Part shown: positions 59,066-64,000 of the stretch, in pieces
Numbering within the stretch: the stretch's first letter is position 1
How the letters are laid out: every line of letters begins with the position of its first letter
From: an uncultured Oscillospiraceae bacterium
Lineage (GTDB): Bacteria; Bacillota; Clostridia; Oscillospirales; Oscillospiraceae
Assembly: GCA_934645175.1 (NCBI GenBank)
Contig: CAKUDE010000008.1
Coordinates: 4,820-68,819, forward strand
Length of the DNA: 64,000 bases
Direction of reading: 5' to 3'
Notes under the pieces: model-generated
Database searches by the model: none
Told to the model about the DNA's origin: nothing
The model's input: only the letters and a program-made list of their open reading frames with translations
Position numbers and translations under genes: made by a program

Positions 59066-61006
59066 ATGAAGCGAGTGATGGAGCGGCTGGAACACCTCTT
59101 GGAGCTTGGAGGCATCAGGAAGAACATTATCCTGCTTACGATTTCCGGCGCTGCCGTTGTTTGCAGCCTTTTGAAATTTCAACCGTTCCCATTTGATATT
59201 GCGTGGATTGCAATTGTGCTGTGCGGTCTGCCCATCGTTCTGGAAGCACTGATTAGATTGGTAACAGCCTTTGACATCAAAGCGGATGTGTTGGTTTCCC
59301 TCGCGCTGATTGCCTCCGTCTGCATCGGAGAAACTTTCGCCGCTGGTGAGGTGGCAGTCATTATGCAGCTCGGCGCTCTGCTGGAGGAGCTGACCGTGGC
59401 AAGAGCCAGAGCCGGGATTGAAAAGCTGGTGCATCTGACGCCGCAGACGGCGCGGGTGCTGCGAAACGGCAAAGAGGAGATCATCCCTGCCGAGCAGGTC
59501 AAGGTTGGAGATCATATCCGTGTCCTTCCCGGCGAAAGTGTGCCTGTGGACGGCGTGATCCTCTCCGGTCAGACCTCCATCAATCAGGCGGTCATGACCG
59601 GCGAGTCCCTCCCCGTGGACAAAACCGTGGGCGATACGGTGTCCAGCGGAACGGTCAATCAGTTCGGTGCGTTTGAAATGGAGGCGACAAAGGTCGGCGA
59701 GGACAGCTCCATTCAGCGGATGATCCGGCTCGTCCAGTCGGCGGATGCTGGCAAAGCGAAGATCGTGGGCATTGCCGACCGCTGGGCGACGTGGATCGTG
59801 GTGATTGCGCTCTCCGCTGCGGCACTGACATGGATTATTTCCGGACAGATCATTCGTGCGGTCACGATTCTGGTCGTGTTCTGCCCCTGCGCATTGGTGC
59901 TGGCAACGCCGACCGCCATTATGGCAGCCATTGGGAATGCCACGAAACACGGCTTTCTCGTCCGCGAGGGCGATGCGCTGGAGCGGCTTGCCAAGGCTAA
60001 GGTCATTGCATTCGATAAGACTGGAACACTGACCTACGGCACCCCTGAGGTCGTTGCAGCAGAAAGTGTTTCGGATACATTCCATAAAACCGAAATCTAT
60101 CGGATGGTTGCGGCGGCGGAGCAGCTCTCAGAGCATCCGCTGGGGAAAGCCATCGTGAGCTGTTATAAAAAATCCGGAGAGACTCTGGACGAAGCGAAGA
60201 ATTTTCAGATGATTCCCGGTCGCGGCGTGTGTGCCGTTGTGGATGGGAAAACCGTCCTTGCGGGCAACCCGGAGCTGCTGCATGAGCAGGGCGTTACCCT
60301 TGGTTCCGTACCGTCCGCCGAGGACTATATCCGGCAGGGCTGCACGGTGACCTATGTGGCGGTTGACGGCAAATTCGTCGGCTTCCTTGCCCTTTCCGAT
60401 ACCCTGCGAAAGGAAAGCGCTGCGACAATTGCCTCACTTTCCGAACTGGGCGTACAGCCGGTGCTTCTGACCGGCGACCACGAAGCCGCCGCCAAAACCA
60501 TTGCAGAAAAGCTGCATATCGGCGAGGTTCGGGCGAACTGCCTACCGGAGGATAAGCTGAAATACATCGGCGAATATCAGGGCAAAAATATGCCCGTCTG
60601 CATGATCGGCGACGGTGTGAACGATGCTCCGGCCCTGAAAAAAGCGGATGTGGGCATTGCCATGGGCGGTGTGGGCAGCGACATTGCCGTGGACGCGGCG
60701 GATATTGCATTGGTGGACGACGAAGTCAAGGAGCTTCCGCATCTTGTGGCGCTGTCCAAGCGGATGATGACCACCATCAAACTGAACATGACATTCTCCA
60801 TGACGCTGAATTTCATTGCGATTGCTTTGGCAATCATCGGGACACTGAATCCCGTCGTCGGCGCGCTGGTACATAATGCAGGCTCTGTACTTGTAATTGT
60901 AAATTCGGCATTCTTATTGAAATGGAGGAAAAATAATGGCAATCAAAATCATCGGTCTCATCATCGGCGTTCTCGTTCTCAGTGCAGGTATCTACTATCT
61001 GGCTAA
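59066..61006 (+). CDS. P1B-type heavy-metal ATPase without HMA domain
   Basis: 646 residues; pumps a metal cation out of the cell at the cost of ATP. About eight membrane helices; CPC motif at C273-P274-C275; phosphorylated Asp317 in DKTGT; TGES in the actuator domain (AVMTGESLPVD); SEHPLG; GDGVNDAPAL. No N-terminal HMA/CxxC domain is present. The flanking sequence VFCPCALVLATPTAIM is CopA-like; the CsoR upstream suggests copper, but Zn/Cd cannot be excluded. The C-terminal ~24 residues overlap the next gene and look frame-extended. Confidence 0.92.
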   Translation: MKRVMERLEHLLELGGIRKNIILLTISGAAVVCSLLKFQPFPFDIAWIAIVLCGLPIVLEALIRLVTAFDIKADVLVSLALIASVCIGETFAAGEVAVIMQLGALLEELTVARARAGIEKLVHLTPQTARVLRNGKEEIIPAEQVKVGDHIRVLPGESVPVDGVILSGQTSINQAVMTGESLPVDKTVGDTVSSGTVNQFGAFEMEATKVGEDSSIQRMIRLVQSADAGKAKIVGIADRWATWIVVIALSAAALTWIISGQIIRAVTILVVFCPCALVLATPTAIMAAIGNATKHGFLVREGDALERLAKAKVIAFDKTGTLTYGTPEVVAAESVSDTFHKTEIYRMVAAAEQLSEHPLGKAIVSCYKKSGETLDEAKNFQMIPGRGVCAVVDGKTVLAGNPELLHEQGVTLGSVPSAEDYIRQGCTVTYVAVDGKFVGFLALSDTLRKESAATIASLSELGVQPVLLTGDHEAAAKTIAEKLHIGEVRANCLPEDKLKYIGEYQGKNMPVCMIGDGVNDAPALKKADVGIAMGGVGSDIAVDAADIALVDDEVKELPHLVALSKRMMTTIKLNMTFSMTLNFIAIALAIIGTLNPVVGALVHNAGSVLVIVNSAFLLKWRKNNGNQNHRSHHRRSRSQCRYLLSG

Positions 61007-61103
61007 GGAAAAGCACGACCCGGATTCGAAGAAGATTTACAGCATTGTCAGCGTGATCGGCGGCATGATCACTGCCGTATGCGCTGTCCTGCTGTTTCTC
61101 TGA
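60936..61103 (+). CDS. 55-residue membrane protein in the metal-pump operon
   Basis: ATG 60936 with GGAGG 7 bases upstream. Two hydrophobic segments (IIGLIIGVLVLSAGIYYLA and IVSVIGGMITAVCAVLLFL) are joined by a short polar loop KEKHDPDSKK, so a helical hairpin in the membrane. Overlaps the ATPase end by 71 bases in another frame and precedes the operon terminator. It could be a small accessory subunit of the ATPase. No homolog is recognised. Confidence 0.78.
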   Translation: MAIKIIGLIIGVLVLSAGIYYLAKEKHDPDSKKIYSIVSVIGGMITAVCAVLLFL

Positions 61104-61126
61104 CCATCCGGGCACAGATGCAAAGC

Positions 61127-61181
61127 AAAAAGGCCGTATTCCGTCCTCGGACAAACGTACGGTTGGGAATACGGCCTTTTT
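61127..61181. terminator. Bidirectional terminator
   Basis: 16-base perfect arms, AAAAAGGCCGTATTCC and complement (61127-61142, 61166-61181), between the metal-pump operon and the convergent DUF1653 gene. Confidence 0.93.
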
Positions 61182-61183
61182 AA

Positions 61184-61435
61184 TCATTCATGTCCCGCGA
61201 CGCTCGGAATCTCCTGCAATTCAAAACGGTACTCCTGCCGCGCATCCGGATACTTTTCACGGTCGACGCGCTCAAGAAACATCGCCGCGGGGCGTACCCA
61301 CAGGCCGCCGTCGCCGTAAAGCTTTCGATAAACAACACAGGGCTCTCCCGTTTCGGAGTCGCTCGCGATTGCTTCGACCAGATATCGGTCGCCCTTGAAA
61401 TGACGGTAGACCCGCCCGATCTGAATTTCCCGCAT
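61184..61435 (-). CDS. DUF1653 family protein
   Basis: 83 residues of the DUF1653 family; small beta-rich protein, typical start REIQIGRVYRHFKGDRYLVEAIA with YRKLYGDGGLWVRPAAMF. Function unknown. Start ATG 61435 with GGAGG 7 bases upstream (the ATG two codons earlier is too close). 15 bases after iclR, so co-transcribed with it. Confidence 0.9.
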   Translation of the reverse strand: MREIQIGRVYRHFKGDRYLVEAIASDSETGEPCVVYRKLYGDGGLWVRPAAMFLERVDREKYPDARQEYRFELQEIPSVAGHE

Positions 61436-61450
61436 TGTCATACCTCCCGC

Positions 61451-62260
61451 TCATCTCTTCATTTTCTCAAGCGCCGGATACGGGTCCTCAAAGCCAAGCC
61501 GTTTGGAAAACCGCGCCGCTCCCTGACATACCAGCGCCGTCAGCCGCTCCACACCGCGCTTTTCCAGCCGGAACGTCGGAGCGGAGATGCTCATTGCCGC
61601 CACCGAGATCCCGGCGGCATTGAATACCGGCGCGGCAATGCACAGGACGCCCGGCTCGCGCTCCTCACGGTCAAAGCCGTAGCCGCGCTCACGGATGGCA
61701 TCCAGCTCGCGCAGGAGCCCTGCGCGGTCGGAGATCGTATGCTGCGTGAAGGGAATATAGTGCGTCTCTCTGGCGTAGGCATCGCGCACCTGCTCCGGTT
61801 GGAAGGCAAGGATGACCTTTCCGCCGCCCGTACAATAATAGGGGACGCGTGCGCCGATCTGCGTAAACATCTTGACAAGATGATTACTCTCGCTCTGCGC
61901 AACGTAAACCGCCTCCTTATCCTGAAGGATAATCAGGTTGCTCGTTTCGTCGCAGTTCTGGCTCAGCGCATCCAGGAAGGGCTGCGCGATCCCGGCCAGC
62001 GTATTCTGCCGCTGTGCAAGCGCATACAGGCGGAACACACCCAGTCCGATGCTGTATCGCTTGCTCTGCGGGTCCTGCTGAAGCATATCGCATCGACGCA
62101 GCGTATTGAGCAAATGGAACGCGGCGCTCACACCGCTGTCAAGCTCACGGCTAAGCTCCGTCACGGTCATGCCGTTTTCGCTGCGCGCAACAATGTCAAG
62201 CACGCGCATTGCCTTCTCCACGGAGGCAATCGTTTTTGTTGTCGTCTGATCGGATGGCAT
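61451..62260 (-). CDS. IclR family transcriptional regulator
   Basis: 269 residues: N-terminal winged helix (about 8-70; IASVEKAMRVLDIVARSE, TVTELSRELDSGVSAAFHLLNTLRR) and C-terminal effector domain (ARVPYYCTGGGKVILAF, EREPGVLCIAAPVFN). Divergent from the class V aminotransferase gene, so it is likely its regulator, sensing a metabolite of that pathway (inference). Confidence 0.94.
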   Translation of the reverse strand: MPSDQTTTKTIASVEKAMRVLDIVARSENGMTVTELSRELDSGVSAAFHLLNTLRRCDMLQQDPQSKRYSIGLGVFRLYALAQRQNTLAGIAQPFLDALSQNCDETSNLIILQDKEAVYVAQSESNHLVKMFTQIGARVPYYCTGGGKVILAFQPEQVRDAYARETHYIPFTQHTISDRAGLLRELDAIRERGYGFDREEREPGVLCIAAPVFNAAGISVAAMSISAPTFRLEKRGVERLTALVCQGAARFSKRLGFEDPYPALEKMKR

Positions 62261-62287
62261 TGGTTTTCTCTCCCTCGTTTTTTACCT

Positions 62288-62317
62288 ATATTAAATCACC
62301 TTGACTCTTTTGTCAAG
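62288..62317 (-). promoter_or_regulatory. iclR promoter with palindrome
   Basis: Minus-strand TTGACA (62311-62316), 17 bases, TAATAT (62288-62293). The inverted repeat CTTGAC-TCTTTT-GTCAAG (62300-62317) covers the -35 and spacer; CTTGACT occurs again at 62355-62361, suggesting auto- and cross-regulation. Confidence 0.65.
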
Positions 62318-62355
62318 TTTTTCTGTTTTTTTCAAAAAAACGCTCGTCACAGGTC

Positions 62356-62384
62356 TTGACTTGCTGCGGTTCTTATCTTAAGGT
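62356..62384 (+). promoter_or_regulatory. Possible promoter of the aminotransferase gene
   Basis: TTGACT (62356-62361), 17 bases, TAAGGT (62379-62384). The -10 is weak, suggesting an activated promoter. Confidence 0.4.
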
Positions 62385-62453
62385 AATATCAGTAAAGTTG
62401 TTTCACCATCAGTAAATAATCTCACAGATCAATTTTTCAGGAGGTAATCCACC

Positions 62454-63599
62454 ATGGTTGAAAAGAAAATGGTTATGATCCCCGGACCGACTCCGGTGGT
62501 CAAGTCGATCCAGGATGAAATGGGCCGCGAAACGCAGGCGTTCGGCGACCCCCGCTTCGTCAAGGACTATAAGGAGCTCATCGACGGTCTGGGCGTACTG
62601 CTCGACTGCTCCGGTATGACCTTCCCGCTCGCGGGTACCGGCACGCTGGCTATGGAAATGGCCATCTCCAACGTTACCAAGCGCGGCGACAATATCCTCA
62701 TCGTTTCCCACGGCTACTTTGGCGACCGCTTCATTGAGATTGCCGAGCGCAAGGGTCTGAATGTCGACGTTCTGCGCTCCGAGTGGGGCAAGATCGTCCC
62801 CGTTGACCGGATCGCCGCGAAGCTGCGCGAGAAGCACTATGCCGCCATCACTGTTTCCCATGTTGATACGGCGACCGGCGTTCTGGCTCCCATTGCCGAA
62901 ATCGGCGAAATGCTCAAGGAATTCCCCGAGACCATTTATATCGTTGACGGCGTTGCCGCTACCGGCGGTGAGTTTGCCGACGTCGACGCAATGAACATCG
63001 ACATCCTATTCACCGGCTCACAGAAGGCCTTCGGCGTCTGCCCCGGCATGTTTATTCTCTGGGCCAGTAAGAAGGCGCTTGCCCGCCGCAAGGCTCTGGG
63101 CATGATCCCGGAGTACTATGTTGACTTCGAGAAGTGGGCTCCCATCATGGAGAATCCGGCGAAGTACTTTGCCACCCCCGCCGTCAATCTCGTCTGGGCC
63201 ATGAACGAGGCTCTGCGTATCATCAACGCCGAGGGCTACCGCGCCCGTGCGGAGCGTCACGTCAAGAATGCGCGCGCCATGCAGAAGGCTCTGGAGTCCC
63301 TGGGCTTTACCGTCCTGGCGGATCCGGAACATCGCGCAAGCACTCTGTCGAACCTTGTCTACCCCGAGGGGCTCGACGACGCCAAGTTCCGCGGCTCTCT
63401 TTACGAGGAAGGCATCATCGTCGCCGGCGGTTTGGCACAGTATGCCGGCAGAATGTTCCGCCTCGGTCATATGGGCAACATCGACATCAATGACGAGGTT
63501 GCCGTTCTGGGTGTCATTGAGCGCGCTTTGGCCGCCTGCGGCCGTGAGGTCAGCTTCGGCAGCTCCGTCGGTGTCTATCTCAATGAGATGGCCTGCTGA
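62454..63599 (+). CDS. Class V aminotransferase (alanine/serine-glyoxylate type)
   Basis: 381-residue PLP enzyme of the class V family, like alanine-glyoxylate or serine-pyruvate transaminases and PucG. PLP lysine K191 in TGSQKAFG; substrate-binding PGPTP near the N-terminus (MIPGPTPVVKS); GTGTLAMEMA; C-terminal HMGNID. Codons are strongly biased and the ribosome site AGGAGG is ideal, pointing to high expression. Regulated probably by the divergent IclR. The physiological substrate pair is not clear from sequence. Confidence 0.9.
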   Translation: MVEKKMVMIPGPTPVVKSIQDEMGRETQAFGDPRFVKDYKELIDGLGVLLDCSGMTFPLAGTGTLAMEMAISNVTKRGDNILIVSHGYFGDRFIEIAERKGLNVDVLRSEWGKIVPVDRIAAKLREKHYAAITVSHVDTATGVLAPIAEIGEMLKEFPETIYIVDGVAATGGEFADVDAMNIDILFTGSQKAFGVCPGMFILWASKKALARRKALGMIPEYYVDFEKWAPIMENPAKYFATPAVNLVWAMNEALRIINAEGYRARAERHVKNARAMQKALESLGFTVLADPEHRASTLSNLVYPEGLDDAKFRGSLYEEGIIVAGGLAQYAGRMFRLGHMGNIDINDEVAVLGVIERALAACGREVSFGSSVGVYLNEMAC

Positions 63600-64000
63600 T
63601 AACATTGCTTCCTGACTCTTCCGATACAAGCAGCTCCGGCGCTCCGCCCTACGGAGGAGCGTCGGAGCCCTCCCCTCTCTGTCCGAATTCGGACAGAGCA
63701 ACATTTGCTTCCTTCCACCGCTCCCGTCCCGTCCTTTTTTCTCATTTTCAGGCGGGACGGGGGCAGCCAAAGTGATTCTTCTTCCCAGTTGCACAGGGGC
63801 GCAGGCGAATGCCTGCGCCCCTGTCGTGTCAAAAAGCCCCCGTGTCGTTCCAAGGAGCGAATCGACACAGGGGCTTGCAATGACGGCGCGAGCCTTATGA
63901 CAGTCCGAAGGGCACAGGCATTTGCCCAATGTCACTAAGTTAGAAATATTGTTATCAAATGTAACGCCCTAACGAATGAGTGCATTCCGCAAGGGATGCA
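63600..64000. other. Gene-free region with strong hairpins
   Basis: No convincing gene. Hairpins: 63633-63668 (13-bp arms), 63677-63698 (CTCTGTCCGAA/TTCGGACAGAG), 63793-63824 (14-bp arms, GAAT loop) and 63834-63876 (13-base arms with one mismatch), plus a short TGCATTCC-type palindrome at 63981-64000. The first may terminate the aminotransferase transcript; the 63793 and 63834 pairs share ACAGGGGC. They may be dispersed palindromic repeats. Confidence 0.6.

Noticed and set aside
63705-63938. 77-codon plus-strand frame near the window end
   Set aside because: Crosses two strong hairpins, has no ribosome site and an unnatural composition.

Overview
The window looks like chromosomal DNA from a GC-rich, spore-forming Clostridia member, probably an Oscillospirales/Oscillospiraceae-type gut anaerobe. 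This rests on the spoIIAA-spoIIAB-sigF operon, T-box leaders, HprK, IreB, WhiA, a MazF toxin beside alr, Gram-positive lipoproteins, strong Shine-Dalgarno sites and consensus SigA promoters. The species is an inference; no rRNA is present.

Layout. 1-7300: an ABC exporter cut by the window edge behind a possible DtxR/IdeR-type box, a DUF1846 protein, then a leftward block alr-mazF-unknown-polysaccharide deacetylase. 7385-13416: a Phe T-box and pheST, ireB, an NlpC/P60 hydrolase and a DivIVA-like protein. 13750-28444: leftward housekeeping blocks. One is Cys T-box-cysS-polA-rimI-tsaD. The other is lipoprotein-response regulator-kinase-DUF1385-prmC-recA-recX-rimO-pgsA. 28537-34966: murB-whiA-dnaE and hprK.

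35135-40697 is the unusual region: fourteen small genes in tandem on the minus strand, each beginning with a Nif11-type leader or a remnant of one. Eleven intact leaders end in a GG (or AGG) motif and one in TGSG. Ten genes carry a cysteine-rich C-terminal part with ordered CxxC pairs and mostly a conserved YEKGLWLC end. Two carry an unrelated, nearly Cys-free, small beta-barrel-like part. Two are short or degenerate. They share one good promoter (40764-40792) overlapped by a palindrome, and end at a terminator before hprK. No maturase, peptidase or transporter gene for them is visible in the window.

40975-50654: rpmB, two membrane-protein genes, der-plsY-gpsA-gtrA, yceD-rpmF, a pseudouridine synthase, pepF and a four-cluster ferredoxin. 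50851-58468: a Thr/Pro-repeat lipoprotein, udg, dacF, a second two-component system (whose kinase seems to lack an ATG/GTG/TTG start), a GerMN lipoprotein, the spoIIA operon and tRNA-Thr(CGU). 58611-61103: a CsoR-type repressor, a P1B-type ATPase without an HMA domain and an overlapping 55-residue membrane protein, with a palindromic operator candidate between repressor and ATPase. 61184-63599: a DUF1653 protein, an IclR regulator and a divergent class V aminotransferase. The last 400 bases hold several strong hairpins and no convincing gene.
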